Below, piece by piece: positions 31,742-41,117 of a DNA stretch of 46,521 bases. The translations under genes and the position numbers were made by a program. The notes below the pieces were generated by a model. It was not told where the DNA came from. It worked only from the letters and a program-made list of their open reading frames with translations, and made no database searches. The stretch lies in assembly GCA_035631035.1 (NCBI GenBank), contig DASQJL010000111.1, forward strand, positions 1 through 46,521, written 5' to 3'. Source of the DNA: Candidatus Binatia bacterium (lineage in GTDB: Bacteria > Eisenbacteria > RBG-16-71-46 > SZUA-252). Within the stretch, counting starts at the first letter, position 1. Each line of letters begins with the position of its first letter.

Positions 31742-34700
31742 ATGATCGGTAAGAAGCTGCGCGCGTACGAAATCACCGAGGAGATCGGCTCCGGCGGCAT
31801 GGCCACCGTCTACCGGGCCTACCAGCCCAGCATGGACCGGCACGTGGCCATCAAGGTGATCCGGTCGAGCATCCTTCACGACAAGGACCTCCGGGAGCGC
31901 TTCCAGCGCGAGGCCCGGCTCATCGCCCGGCTGGAGCATCCGCACCTGCTGCCCGTCTACGATTTCGACGGCGAGCACGATCCCCCCTACATCGTGATGC
32001 GCTATCTCGAAGGGGGCACGCTGAAGCAGGTCCACCAGAAGGGGCCGGTCCCGCGCGGGGAGTTCCTCTTCCTGCTCCGCCAGCTGGCCGGCGCGCTCGA
32101 CTACGCGCACCGGCAGGGCGTGGTGCATCGCGACCTCAAGCCCTCGAACGTGATGATCGACCGCGAGGGGAACGCCTTCCTGACCGATTTCGGGATCGCG
32201 CGCGCCGCCGGGGGCGACAAGGACCTGACGGGCACCGGGCTCATGATCGGCACGCCCGGGTACATGTCCCCCGAGCAGGCGCGGGGCGACGGCAAGGTGG
32301 ACCGGGCCGCCGACATCTATTCGCTCGGGGTCATCGCCTTCGAGACGCTCACGGGCTCCGCGCCCTACGAGCACGAGAACGGCTTCGAAGTGATCCTCGC
32401 CCATCTCAACAGCCCCATTCCCCGGGCGAGCGAGCGTGCTCGCGACCTGCCCAAGGCGGTCGACGCCGTGCTTGCCCGCGCGATGGCCAAGGCGCCGGGC
32501 GACCGGTACGCGACCGCCTCCGAGCTCGTGGACGCCCTGATGCGCGCACTGAAGATCAAGCCCAGCGACGCCCCCTCGGAGATCCGGTCGATGACCCAGA
32601 CGATCTCCGTCGATCAGCTGAACGCGCGCCGCAAAGCCGCGGCCGAGCCGGAGACGCCGAGCGGGTCGACTCCCTCGGAGCAGCAGCGCCAGATGACGGC
32701 GGTCTCGATCGACGTGAAGGAGCTGGCGGAGATCCTCTACGAGAAGGGCGCCGACGCCGAGCGCGTTCGTGCCGCGATGGATCCGCTCTGGGCCGTCCTG
32801 ACCGCGATCGCCAAGGAGTTCGGCGGGACGGTGCACAGCCGCGCCGAGGAGGTCGGCCTGATCCTCTGGGGGCGCGATCGCGCGCGCGAGGACGACTCGG
32901 AGAACGCGATCCGCGCCGCGCTCGCCATGCGCGCGAAGCTCCTGGCCCAGACGCGCCAGGCGCTCGGCGCGAAGTGGGAGCCCACCGAGGAAAATCCCCT
33001 CCCCTTCCGGGCCGGCATCACGACCGGCGCGGTGCTCCTCGAGCGGGACACCGCGAGCGGCTCCTACACCGCGAGCGGGGCGCCGATCACCCTGGCCGGA
33101 CGCCTCAAGGACGCGGCCCCTCCGGGAGAGATCCTGGTGGCGCACGAGACGTTCACGCTGGTCCGCGGCGTGTTCAACTTCCAGCAGCGGGAGCCGCTCC
33201 GGATCCGGGGCCGCAAGGATCCGATCGACGTCTACGTGGTCACGCAGGCGAAGCCACGCGCGTTCCGCCTGCGCGCCCGCGGGATCGAGGGCGTCGAGAC
33301 CAGGATGATCGGACGCGAGATCGAGCTGCGCCTCCTGCAGGAGGCCCTCACGCTCACGCTCGAGGACGGCGATACGCAGGTCGTGACGGTGGTGGGGGAG
33401 GCCGGCGTCGGGAAATCGAGGCTGCTCTACGAATTCAGCAACTGGATCGACCTGCAGGAGACCACGGTCTGGTTCTTCCAGGCGCGCGCCACGCAACCCT
33501 CGATGCTCCAGCCCTACTCGCTCACGCGCGATCTCTTTTCATTCCGGTTCCAGATCCTCGACTCGGATACGCTCGCGGTCGTGCACGAGAAGTTCGTGAA
33601 GGGGATCGCGGAATTCCTCGGGACCGGCTCGGAGCGCAAGGCCAACTTCATCGGGCAGCTCGTCGGATTCGACTTTTCCACGCAACCGGGGATGGAAGCG
33701 GCGCTGAAGGAGGGAGACCTGTTCCGGCGCGAGGCCCAGGGGTACCTCGGGGAGCTCTTCACGACCGCGTCCAAGGCGAACCCGGTCATGATCCACGTGG
33801 AGGACATCCACTGGGCCGACGACCGATCCCTGGACCTGATCAACAACCTGGTCCGCGAGAACACCGATCTGCCGCTGTTCGTCCTCTGCATGGCGCGGCC
33901 GAGCCTGTACGAGCGGCGGCCCCAATGGGGCGAGGGGCAGCGCTTCCACGAGCGGATCCAGCTCGAACCCCTGTCCCAGCTCTCCAGCCGCCGGCTGGTC
34001 CGCGAGCTGCTGAAGAACGTGCCCGAGGTGCCGGCGGCCCTTCGCGATCTCGTCGTGGACCGGGCGGACGGCAATCCCTTCTACATCGAGGAGCTGATCA
34101 AGGCCCTGATCGACGACCGCGTCATCGTGAAGGGAGACCCGACCTGGTCGGTCGACACGACACGCCTTTCGAGCGTGCGCATCCCGGCCACGCTCACCGG
34201 GGTTCTGCAGGCCCGCCTGGACACGCTGCCGCCGGGCCTGCATCAGCTCCTGCAGCGCTCCTCGGTGATCGGGCGCATCTTCTGGGACGCCGCGGTGATC
34301 CATCTGAGCCAGGAGAGCGCGGGGCTGACCCCGGCCGAGGTGCACTCCATGCTCGAGGAGCTGCGCGCCCGTGAAATGATCCTCCGTCGCGAGGAGTCGG
34401 GGTTCGCCGGCACGGTCGAATACGTGTTTCGGCACGCGATCTTTCGCGACGTCACCTATGAGACCGTGATCCCACGGCAGCGCCGCATGCTCCACAAGCT
34501 GGTCGGCGACTGGCTCCTGGAGATCGGCGGCGAGCGCGCGGGGGAGCACACGCTCCTCGTGGCGGAGCACTACGCTCGGGCGGAGGAGCCCGCGCTAGCC
34601 TCCGCACAGCTCCGGAACGCGGGGGAGCGCGCTCTGGATCTTTCCGCGTTCGAGGAGGCCGAGGCGCTGGCCGGGCGCGCCTGGGAGCTGCTGGAGGGGA

Positions 34701-35671
34701 CGTTGCACGCCGAGGAGCGGGTGCGTGTCGGGCTCCTCCGCGCCCAGATCGAAAGTTTCCGCGGCAATTTTCGGGCCGCGGATCGGATTCTCGAGGCGGT
34801 TCTCACCGAGGTGCGTTCGCTCGATCACCCCGCTCTCGAGGCGCGAACGCTCGGTGAGCTGGCCCGCCTGGCCATGTGGCAGGGGAATTCGGCGCTGTCG
34901 GCGGAACGGGCCGGCGCGGCGCTCGAGGCGGCGCGGCGGGCCAAGGACCGCGAATCCCTGATCATGAATCTCCGCATGATGGGGAACGCGGTCTGCATGA
35001 CCGACCCGGACCGGGCGCGGGCGTACCATGAGGAGAGCGTCCAGCTGGCTCGCGAAGCGGGGGACCGGCTCAACGAGGCCATCGGCCTCAACTCACTCGG
35101 CATCGCGCTCAATCTCCTTCGGCGCGATGAGGAGGCGGAACGGGCCTTTCTCGCGGCGCTCGAGATCAACCGCGAGGTCGGCTACCGGGCGAACGCCGCC
35201 ACGGCTCTCTGCAATCTGGCGGCCATGAACGCCGTGACAGGGAAGCTGGACCGCGCGGAGAAGTTCGCCAAGGAATCGATCGCCATCGCCGACCAGATCG
35301 GAACTCCCGGCCTCCGGCCCACCAACGAGGGCGCTCTCGCCACGGTCAGCATCAAACGGGGCCAGGAAGCGGAGGCGCGCAAGTGGATCGCCTCCCTGGC
35401 CGCGACCAGCCGAAAGCTCGGAGTGCCCCTGACGGCCCTGCCTCTCTTCCATGGAATCCTGAAGATTCAGCGCGGAGACCGCGCCCGGGGTCTCGCCTGG
35501 ATCGGGTTCACGCGGAAGCATGACCCGAATCAGGTGGAGATGGAGATCATCATCGAATCGTTCCGCGACATCACGCACCGAGGCGCGAGCGAGGAAGAGG
35601 TCGAGGCCGGGATGAAAGCGGGCGAGAGCCTGGCGCTGGAAGAGATCCTCGCCGAAGCCGAGCGGGAATAG
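31742..35671 (+). CDS. Ser/Thr kinase fused to cyclase-homology, AAA/NACHT-like ATPase and TPR domains
   Basis: A 1309-residue soluble signalling protein. Residues 8-270 are a Hanks kinase (GSGGMATVY, Lys38, VHRDLKPSN with Asp131, TDFGIAR, GTPGYMSPEQ). About 315-500 is a class III nucleotide cyclase homology domain (PFRAGITTGAVLLE, YTASGAPITLAGRLKDAAPPGEILVA), but the usual second metal Asp (GDG) is replaced around HSRAEEVGLILWG, so it is probably inactive. About 540-1000 is an AAA16/LuxR-type ATPase with Walker A GEAGVGKS and Walker B VMIHVEDIHWADD. The last 300 residues are tetratricopeptide repeats (LNEAIGLNSLGIALNLL, NAATALCNLAAMNAVTG). No membrane segment or DNA-binding domain is seen. 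ATG 31742 directly precedes the kinase domain. Confidence 0.92.
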   Translation: MIGKKLRAYEITEEIGSGGMATVYRAYQPSMDRHVAIKVIRSSILHDKDLRERFQREARLIARLEHPHLLPVYDFDGEHDPPYIVMRYLEGGTLKQVHQKGPVPRGEFLFLLRQLAGALDYAHRQGVVHRDLKPSNVMIDREGNAFLTDFGIARAAGGDKDLTGTGLMIGTPGYMSPEQARGDGKVDRAADIYSLGVIAFETLTGSAPYEHENGFEVILAHLNSPIPRASERARDLPKAVDAVLARAMAKAPGDRYATASELVDALMRALKIKPSDAPSEIRSMTQTISVDQLNARRKAAAEPETPSGSTPSEQQRQMTAVSIDVKELAEILYEKGADAERVRAAMDPLWAVLTAIAKEFGGTVHSRAEEVGLILWGRDRAREDDSENAIRAALAMRAKLLAQTRQALGAKWEPTEENPLPFRAGITTGAVLLERDTASGSYTASGAPITLAGRLKDAAPPGEILVAHETFTLVRGVFNFQQREPLRIRGRKDPIDVYVVTQAKPRAFRLRARGIEGVETRMIGREIELRLLQEALTLTLEDGDTQVVTVVGEAGVGKSRLLYEFSNWIDLQETTVWFFQARATQPSMLQPYSLTRDLFSFRFQILDSDTLAVVHEKFVKGIAEFLGTGSERKANFIGQLVGFDFSTQPGMEAALKEGDLFRREAQGYLGELFTTASKANPVMIHVEDIHWADDRSLDLINNLVRENTDLPLFVLCMARPSLYERRPQWGEGQRFHERIQLEPLSQLSSRRLVRELLKNVPEVPAALRDLVVDRADGNPFYIEELIKALIDDRVIVKGDPTWSVDTTRLSSVRIPATLTGVLQARLDTLPPGLHQLLQRSSVIGRIFWDAAVIHLSQESAGLTPAEVHSMLEELRAREMILRREESGFAGTVEYVFRHAIFRDVTYETVIPRQRRMLHKLVGDWLLEIGGERAGEHTLLVAEHYARAEEPALASAQLRNAGERALDLSAFEEAEALAGRAWELLEGTLHAEERVRVGLLRAQIESFRGNFRAADRILEAVLTEVRSLDHPALEARTLGELARLAMWQGNSALSAERAGAALEAARRAKDRESLIMNLRMMGNAVCMTDPDRARAYHEESVQLAREAGDRLNEAIGLNSLGIALNLLRRDEEAERAFLAALEINREVGYRANAATALCNLAAMNAVTGKLDRAEKFAKESIAIADQIGTPGLRPTNEGALATVSIKRGQEAEARKWIASLAATSRKLGVPLTALPLFHGILKIQRGDRARGLAWIGFTRKHDPNQVEMEIIIESFRDITHRGASEEEVEAGMKAGESLALEEILAEAERE

Positions 35672-35704
35672 CGCCGGGCCCTCGCCCCGAAGGTCCTGGA
35701 CGGG

Positions 35705-36142
35705 CTACGACGCGAGCCGCCGGGCGCAGTACACGTCCAGCGCGAGGATCCCGCCGACCAGCGCCGCGGAGATCGCGACCCGATCCCGCCGCTGCGACGA
35801 CGGGGCCGCCACGCCGAGCATCGCCAGGTCGATCACGTCTCCCGCGACCCGAGCCCACATCCACTTCGCCGGCCGCCCCTTCGTGAGGATGCCGATCCCC
35901 GCGGTGATCTCCCGCATGCCCATCGACCGGATCGCGCGATCGCGACGGGGGATTCCCAGGAAGCGCGCGACCGCTCCCGGCGCCGCCGTCTCGACCGCGC
36001 CGAGGCCGATGCTGAACCAGCCGAGGGCGTTCGCCAGCCCTTCGCCCTCCCCGCCATTCTCGCTACCGAGCTCTTCGTAGTCCTCGTATTCGTCAAAGCG
36101 CGACCGCGTCGCGCGCTCCTTCGGATTCATGGTGCGTTCCAT
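35705..36142 (-). CDS. Small membrane protein (cyclase/SRPBCC-associated or DUF4267-like)
   Basis: A 145-residue protein. After an acidic N-terminus (FDEYEDYEELGSENGGEGEG) come about four hydrophobic segments: ANALGWFSIGLGAVETAAP, MGMREITAGIGIL, WARVAGDVIDLAMLGVAA and ISAALVGGILALDVYCARRL. The GWFSIGLG...APGAVARFLGI...MGMREITAGIGIL pattern is familiar from small membrane proteins, or N-terminal membrane parts of SRPBCC cyclase-like proteins, in many soil bacteria; their role is unknown. GAGGAG lies seven bases before ATG 36142. The gene is convergent with the large kinase gene and 33 bases from its stop; no operon partner. Confidence 0.7.
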   Translation of the reverse strand: MERTMNPKERATRSRFDEYEDYEELGSENGGEGEGLANALGWFSIGLGAVETAAPGAVARFLGIPRRDRAIRSMGMREITAGIGILTKGRPAKWMWARVAGDVIDLAMLGVAAPSSQRRDRVAISAALVGGILALDVYCARRLAS

Positions 36143-36308
36143 GGTGTTCTCCTCGCTCCGGGGTGGACATCTCCGTTCGAAACCGAATTCCGGAATCGGA
36201 GCAACGATCGTTCCCTTGGCTCCCAGTCCCCGGGACGAGGCCGATCCCTTGCATCGAAAGCACTTCCGCCCTCGTCCCTTCGTTCCGCAAGATCGAGCCA
36301 GGCGTTCT

Positions 36309-36337
36309 TTGTAGATTGAGCCGGAGCGGGCTACATT
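36309..36337 (+). promoter_or_regulatory. Candidate sigma70-type promoter for HDAC-like gene
   Basis: TTGTAG (36309-36314) and TACATT (36332-36337) are 17 bases apart and end 21 bases before the ATG at 36359. The predicted transcript would have a leader of about 15 bases including GGAGAGGA. Confidence 0.5.
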
Positions 36338-36358
36338 CGAGCGGAGAGGAACCCTAGC

Positions 36359-37246
36359 ATGAAGGTCTTCTACAGCCCCGCCTACGCCGGCTCCCAGGTC
36401 AGCTTCGAGACCACGCGCAAGTCGGGCTGGATCGCCGAGTCCCTCGCGCGGAGTCCGATCGAGGGGGTAGAGCTCGTCCCGCCGGCGCCGCTCGGCGACA
36501 GCGACCTCCTGAAGATCCATGACGCCGGGTATGCCGACGCTATCCGGTGCGGATTCCCCCGCTGGCTCGCCGAGTCCCAGGGCTTTCGCTGGGACGCCGC
36601 ACTCTGGCCGATGGTGCTCGCTTCGAATGGCGGCGCGGTCGCCGCCGCGAGAGAGGCTCTGGAACGGGGAATAGCCGGATCGCTCTCGAGCGGGCTGCAC
36701 CACGCGCGGCGGGAGTTCGGGGTCGGCTTCTGCACGTTCAACGGACTGGCGCTCGCGGCGAACGCCGCGCTCGATTCGGGCGCGGGGACGGTGCTGATCC
36801 TGGACCTGGATGCGCACTGGGGAGGCGGCACCGCTTCCTTGATCGCCGGCGATCCGCGGATCTGGCAGCTGGACGTCACGGTCAGCGGTTTCGACGGCTA
36901 CGAACCCGGCGAGCGGATGCGGGCGGTCCTGGTGCGCCAGCCCGGGGACTACCTCGAAGTGATCCGGCGCGAGCTGGACGCGCTTCGCCGGAGCGGGCGG
37001 CGATTCGACCTCTGCCTCTATAACGCCGGCATGGACCCGTTCGAGGGATGCTCGATCGGGGGGCTGGCGGGCATCACGCGCCCGATTCTCGAAGCGCGGG
37101 AACGCCTCGTGTTCGAGTGGTGCCGTGAGGGCGGCACTCCGATCGCGTTCGTGCTGGGAGGGGGCTACCTCGGCCCGCTGCTGGATCCCGACGGCCTGGT
37201 CGGGCTCCACCGCTTCACGATCGAAGCCGCGCGCCGTGTTGGATGA
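36359..37246 (+). CDS. Histone deacetylase-family amidohydrolase
   Basis: A 295-residue member of the arginase/HDAC superfamily. The active-site His pair is His114-His115 (SGLHHARREFGVGFCTFNGLA), the zinc ligands are Asp151 and His153 in LDLDAHWGGGT and Asp226 in YNAGMDPFEG, and the transition-state Tyr270 is in GGGY. The family removes acyl groups from amines such as acetylpolyamines or acetyl-lysine; the substrate here is unknown. It is shorter than many HDAC-like proteins but the fold elements are complete. GGAGAGGA precedes the ATG. It converges with the downstream methyltransferase (six bases between stops). No acetyltransferase is nearby to suggest a partner. Confidence 0.9.
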   Translation: MKVFYSPAYAGSQVSFETTRKSGWIAESLARSPIEGVELVPPAPLGDSDLLKIHDAGYADAIRCGFPRWLAESQGFRWDAALWPMVLASNGGAVAAAREALERGIAGSLSSGLHHARREFGVGFCTFNGLALAANAALDSGAGTVLILDLDAHWGGGTASLIAGDPRIWQLDVTVSGFDGYEPGERMRAVLVRQPGDYLEVIRRELDALRRSGRRFDLCLYNAGMDPFEGCSIGGLAGITRPILEARERLVFEWCREGGTPIAFVLGGGYLGPLLDPDGLVGLHRFTIEAARRVG

Positions 37247-37252
37247 CTCGTC

Positions 37253-38083
37253 TCAACCCCTCCGGGACCAGGCCCCGAACATGATCGGCAGGATGTGGAT
37301 TCCCTGGACGCGGGCGACGTCCTCCCGGAGCCGGCTGGCCAGCGTGTCCACCTGCACCTCGTCCGGGTCGACGCCGGCCCGCTGCTGCAGCATGGGCATC
37401 AGGCTGCGCAGCGTATCGGCCACGTACTCGTAGCCGGGCCAGTCGGCGCCGCCGCCCGCGGGCGCCTCGACCAGGAACTGAGGCTCCGGAAGACCGGCCG
37501 CCACGTAGGTCCGAAGCAGCTTGGTCCCCATGCGCATCTCGGCTCCGGGAGCTTCGCACGGATGGATGCTCCAGCGCTGGATCTGGGCCGAAAGCTCGGT
37601 GGGAGGGAGCACGGTCGGCGGATAGGTGAAGTCGTTCTCGTGAAAGGCGGCGATCCCGCCGGACCGAAGCCGGGTCACCAGGTGCCGGAGCAGGGCCACC
37701 GGATCGGGCACGTGCATGAGCACCCAGCGTCCGGCCACCACGTCGAAATCGCGGTCGAGGTCCAGCTGCAGCGCGTCTCCGGCGACGAAGGAGACGTTGC
37801 GCCAGCCCGCCGCGTCCGCGCGCGCGCGGGCCGTCTCCAAGATCTCGGGGTTCATGTCGACCCCGACCACGCGCCCGCGCGGACCCACGAGATCCGCCAG
37901 AAGCAGCGCCACGTCCCCGGCGCCGCTGCCGACGTCCAGCACCTTCATGCCGGCGCCGATCCCCGCCGCCTCGAAGAAGCGCCGCGTCACGGGACCGTAG
38001 ATCTGATGCTGCAGGATCAAACGGCGGGTTTCGCGCTCGGTGCGCCCTAGGGCATAGTTGTCGGGTCGTTTCGTCACATCCAT
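37253..38083 (-). CDS. Class I SAM-dependent methyltransferase (UbiE-like)
   Basis: A 276-residue methyltransferase. Motif I is VLDVGSGAGDVALLLADLVG at about residues 48-67, followed by VVGVDMNPEIL with the ribose-binding Asp, then FVAGDALQLDL and FDVVAGRWVLMHVPDPVALL (motif II/post-II). GGIAAFHENDFTY takes the place of motif III. The C-terminal part (RTYVAAGLPEPQFLVEAPAGGG) is a lid seen in small-molecule methyltransferases. The start ATG at 38083 is 46 bases from the divergent start of the small dimeric alpha-beta barrel gene. The acceptor substrate is unknown. Confidence 0.88.
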   Translation of the reverse strand: MDVTKRPDNYALGRTERETRRLILQHQIYGPVTRRFFEAAGIGAGMKVLDVGSGAGDVALLLADLVGPRGRVVGVDMNPEILETARARADAAGWRNVSFVAGDALQLDLDRDFDVVAGRWVLMHVPDPVALLRHLVTRLRSGGIAAFHENDFTYPPTVLPPTELSAQIQRWSIHPCEAPGAEMRMGTKLLRTYVAAGLPEPQFLVEAPAGGGADWPGYEYVADTLRSLMPMLQQRAGVDPDEVQVDTLASRLREDVARVQGIHILPIMFGAWSRRG

Positions 38084-38129
38084 CCGGGAAGGGTACCGGG
38101 GTGCGTTCCTTCCTCACAAGGAGAGAGTC

Positions 38130-38441
38130 ATGCTTCTCATCCGCGAAGTCATGTACTGCAAGCCGGGGAAGGTGCGTTCCCTGGTCGAGCGATTCCTGGC
38201 CATGTCGAAGCTCAACGAGAAGATGGGGATGGGCAAGATCCGCGTCATGACCGACTTCAGCGCCGAGCGCTACTGGACGCTGGTGGCCGAGATGGAAGTG
38301 CCGAGCCTGACCGCGTTCGAGAAGATGATGTCCGGCGAGGGATTCAACGAGGCGGACATGAAGGAATTCGAGAAGGTCATGGGGAACTATCACGAGCTGG
38401 TGGATCACGGGAAGCGGGAGATCTACAAGATCGAGGGGTAA
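38130..38441 (+). CDS. Small dimeric alpha/beta-barrel (DABB/NIPSNAP-like) protein
   Basis: A 103-residue protein with the ferredoxin-like pattern of the dimeric alpha-beta barrel superfamily: strand LLIREVMYCKPGK, helix VRSLVERFLAMSKLNEKMG, strands KIRVMTDFSAERYWTLVAEMEV, helix SLTAFEKMM and a last strand REIYKIEG. Proteins of this size act as small oxygenases, heme- or ligand-binding proteins, or have no known activity. AAGGAGAGAG precedes ATG 38130. It is divergent from the methyltransferase and convergent with the kinase gene (15 bases between stops). Confidence 0.7.
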   Translation: MLLIREVMYCKPGKVRSLVERFLAMSKLNEKMGMGKIRVMTDFSAERYWTLVAEMEVPSLTAFEKMMSGEGFNEADMKEFEKVMGNYHELVDHGKREIYKIEG

Positions 38442-38456
38442 TCCACGTGACGCTGG

Positions 38457-41108
38457 TTATTGCTTCTCGAGCATCCCCAGCCAGTCGAGAACAACGGTGG
38501 TGGGACCGACGGCGGCCTGGTTCGCGGTCTGGACGATGAGAAAACGCTGGCCGTCCCTCGAGACGTCGTAGCGATTGCGCGTTTGCTGATCGGGGCTCAC
38601 CGGCGCGGTGAAGAGCGGCTGCGGCAGCGAGAACTTGGGCGGAGTCCCCGGAGTCACCGTGATGGACATCAGGCGCCGGTCATCGCCCAGGTAGAACAGC
38701 TCCCTTCCGTCGCCCCGCCAGCGCGGCTCGGCGCCGGCAGCGTTCGAGACCCTCCACTTGCCGCCGGGCCCCGGAAAGGCCTGCACATAGACTTCGGCGC
38801 CGCCCGATTCGGTGGACCCGTAGGCTACGAGGGTCCCATCCGGGGAAAGGGCCGGCTGGAATTCGTGGAACGGGCTGGCCGCGACGGGAACCGAACGGCG
38901 GTCGCGCATCGAGAGTGCTTCGGCATCCCAGTTGGGGCGCTCGGACGACCGCGTGAAGTGAAAGAGCCAATCCCCGCTGGAGGACCAGCTGCAGGGGACG
39001 TCGGCTTCGTCATGCCGGACGAGCAGGGAGTCGGCGCCGGTTCCTCCGAACGGTTTCAGGTACAGGTCGGCGAACGCGCTCCGGTCCACGCTGAAGGCGA
39101 TCCGCGATCCGTCCGGGGACCAGACGGGATTATCGGCATCGGTGGTCGTGAAGGTGAACCGCGAGCCCAGGTTCCGCGAGAGGTCGATCGTCCAGATCGA
39201 GGCGCTGCCGCCGCCAGAGGGCCGCATCGCGACCGCGAGCTCCGTTCCGTCCGGGGAGACCGACGGGTTGGAATAGCGCCCCGGACTGCCGACGACGCCC
39301 ACCTCCTTGCCACTCCGGTCGACCCAGACCAGCCGGTTGGTGCTCTCGCTGCCGCCGCTCCGGTAGACCAGCGTCCCCTCCGACGACGCCGAGAACCGGG
39401 CCGAGCCCGACACTCCCGCCTCGACGTTCTGGGCCACGGGGAAGGGGTCGCCCGCCAGCTTCCGCGCGCCGGGGTTGAATTTCTGCGCCAGGAGGACGTT
39501 ATCCCGGACCTGGAGGATGTAACCGGCCGCGTACTCCACCCTCGAAGCCGCGTCCCCGATCGTGGTGACGTCCCTGGAGTCGATCGACCCGATGTGGAGC
39601 TTCCGCACGTCGGCGGCCGAGCCGTAGCCCACGTAGATGAAGTGGCGTCCGTCGGGGAGGAACTGGGGCCACGCCGTGTAGGTCTCTCCGTTCGGGCGAT
39701 CGATCCGGGTCGCTCCCGTCGGGGTACCGCCCGCCGCCGAGACCTTCTGGACCGAGTCGGCCGACGTGCCGTCGAAGAGGATCACGTTCCGGGTGCCCCA
39801 CGACCCGTCGGCGCCGCGCGGGGCGTTGCAGATCGCGATCGGAGGACCTCCGGCCACGTCGATCTTGTACAGCTTGCCGCCGGTGAAGAAGGCGAGGAAG
39901 CGGCTATCCGGGGACCAGAAGGGGCGCGACGCCCCCTCCGTGCCGGGCAGCCGTTGCGCGTCGAGGGAGTTCATCTGACGCACCCAGATGCTCTGCGTGC
40001 CCAGGGAATCGATCGCGTTGAACGCGAGCCGGCGGCCGTCGGGGGAGATGCGGGGAAGATCGATCGCGCGCACCTGCGCCGGCGGGGTCAGCTCGAAAAT
40101 CACGGGGCGCGACACCGGCTTGGGCTTCAAGGCGGCCGCGCCGAGGATGACGGCGACGACGGTCATGGCGCCGAGCGCGAGCCACGCGAGGCGCTCGCGC
40201 GACTTCCGGCGGGCCGCCACGGGCGCGGCGACGCCCGCCTGCGATCCGCCCTCCAGGATCCACTGGAGCTGCAGCTTCGCGTCGTGCGCGGTCTGGATCC
40301 GGTCGTCGGGGTTCTTCTCGAGGCACGCCTTCACCAGGCGGTCGAGCGCGGGCGGATTCATTGGCGCGATCTGCGCGATGGGCGGCGGCTCCTTCGACAT
40401 GATGGCCGAGATCAGCGACGCCTGGCTCTTCCCCTCGAAGGCGCGCCGGCCCGTCGCCATCTCGTAGAGCACGCATCCCAGCGCCCAGATGTCCGTGCGC
40501 GCGTCGGCATCGCTTCCCTCGAGCTGCTCCGGCGCCATGTATTGGAACGTCCCGACGATGGTGCCTTCGGCGGTGAGGGGGCGGCTCATCGTGGGGGAGT
40601 GCGTCCCGGAGCCGGCCGCGCCGGCCACCGGCCCGCCGCTCCGCGCGAGCCCGAAGTCCAGGAGCTTCGCCCCGTTCTTGGTGATCATGACGTTGCCGGG
40701 CTTCAGGTCGCGGTGGATGATCCCCGCGCGGTGCGCCTTGTCGAGCGCGTCCGCGATCTGGATGCCGTAGCGGAGCACCTCGGCGGTGGGGAGCGGGCCC
40801 TGCTGGAGGCGGTCGGCGAGCGATTGCCCGTCGATCAGCTCCATGACCAGGAAGAAGTCGTCGCCCTCGTGCCCGACGTCGTGGACCGTGCAGATGTTGG
40901 GATGGTTGAACGAGGAGATGAGCCGCGCCTCGCGCTCGAAGCGGGCGCGGATCTCCGCCGTGGCGGCCAGATCCTTGGGGAGGACCTTGATCGCCACTTC
41001 GCGACCCAGCCGCGTGTCGCGAGCGCGGTAGACCTCGCCCATGCCCCCGGCCCCGAGGGGCGCGAGGATCTCGTAAGTGCCGAGCTTGGTTCCGGGTTGT
41101 AGAGGCAT
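38457..41108 (-). CDS. Membrane Hanks-type Ser/Thr kinase with C-terminal TolB-like propeller
   Basis: An 883-residue protein. Residues 12-285 are a kinase with all key residues: GAGGMGEVY, Lys41, IHRDLKPGN (Asp134), LDFGLAR and GTFQYMAPEQ. One membrane segment near 305-330 (LAWLALGAMTVVAVILGAAAL) leads to a propeller of repeated blades (RISPDGRRLAF, FWSPDSRFLAF, SVSPDGTELAV, VWSPDGSRIAF, ALSPDGTLVAYGS). This architecture is abundant in Acidobacteria and related soil lineages. It is arranged like the kinase at 24912 but is a normal RD kinase and clearly divergent in sequence. It has no visible ribosome site and its predicted -10 box lies nine bases before the ATG, so the transcript is probably leaderless. 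Confidence 0.93.
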   Translation of the reverse strand: MPLQPGTKLGTYEILAPLGAGGMGEVYRARDTRLGREVAIKVLPKDLAATAEIRARFEREARLISSFNHPNICTVHDVGHEGDDFFLVMELIDGQSLADRLQQGPLPTAEVLRYGIQIADALDKAHRAGIIHRDLKPGNVMITKNGAKLLDFGLARSGGPVAGAAGSGTHSPTMSRPLTAEGTIVGTFQYMAPEQLEGSDADARTDIWALGCVLYEMATGRRAFEGKSQASLISAIMSKEPPPIAQIAPMNPPALDRLVKACLEKNPDDRIQTAHDAKLQLQWILEGGSQAGVAAPVAARRKSRERLAWLALGAMTVVAVILGAAALKPKPVSRPVIFELTPPAQVRAIDLPRISPDGRRLAFNAIDSLGTQSIWVRQMNSLDAQRLPGTEGASRPFWSPDSRFLAFFTGGKLYKIDVAGGPPIAICNAPRGADGSWGTRNVILFDGTSADSVQKVSAAGGTPTGATRIDRPNGETYTAWPQFLPDGRHFIYVGYGSAADVRKLHIGSIDSRDVTTIGDAASRVEYAAGYILQVRDNVLLAQKFNPGARKLAGDPFPVAQNVEAGVSGSARFSASSEGTLVYRSGGSESTNRLVWVDRSGKEVGVVGSPGRYSNPSVSPDGTELAVAMRPSGGGSASIWTIDLSRNLGSRFTFTTTDADNPVWSPDGSRIAFSVDRSAFADLYLKPFGGTGADSLLVRHDEADVPCSWSSSGDWLFHFTRSSERPNWDAEALSMRDRRSVPVAASPFHEFQPALSPDGTLVAYGSTESGGAEVYVQAFPGPGGKWRVSNAAGAEPRWRGDGRELFYLGDDRRLMSITVTPGTPPKFSLPQPLFTAPVSPDQQTRNRYDVSRDGQRFLIVQTANQAAVGPTTVVLDWLGMLEKQ

Positions 41109-41117
41109 TGGCGGCGG

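Noticed and set aside
24912-35671. Defence island (kinase plus STAND-like ATPase)
   Set aside because: The 31742 protein has a STAND-like ATPase, but no nuclease, protease, deaminase or other effector and no known defence partner is nearby; signalling is the simpler reading.
38460-41102. 880-codon plus-strand open frame opposite the kinase at 38457-41108
   Set aside because: The opposite strand carries complete kinase and propeller motifs; this frame has none.
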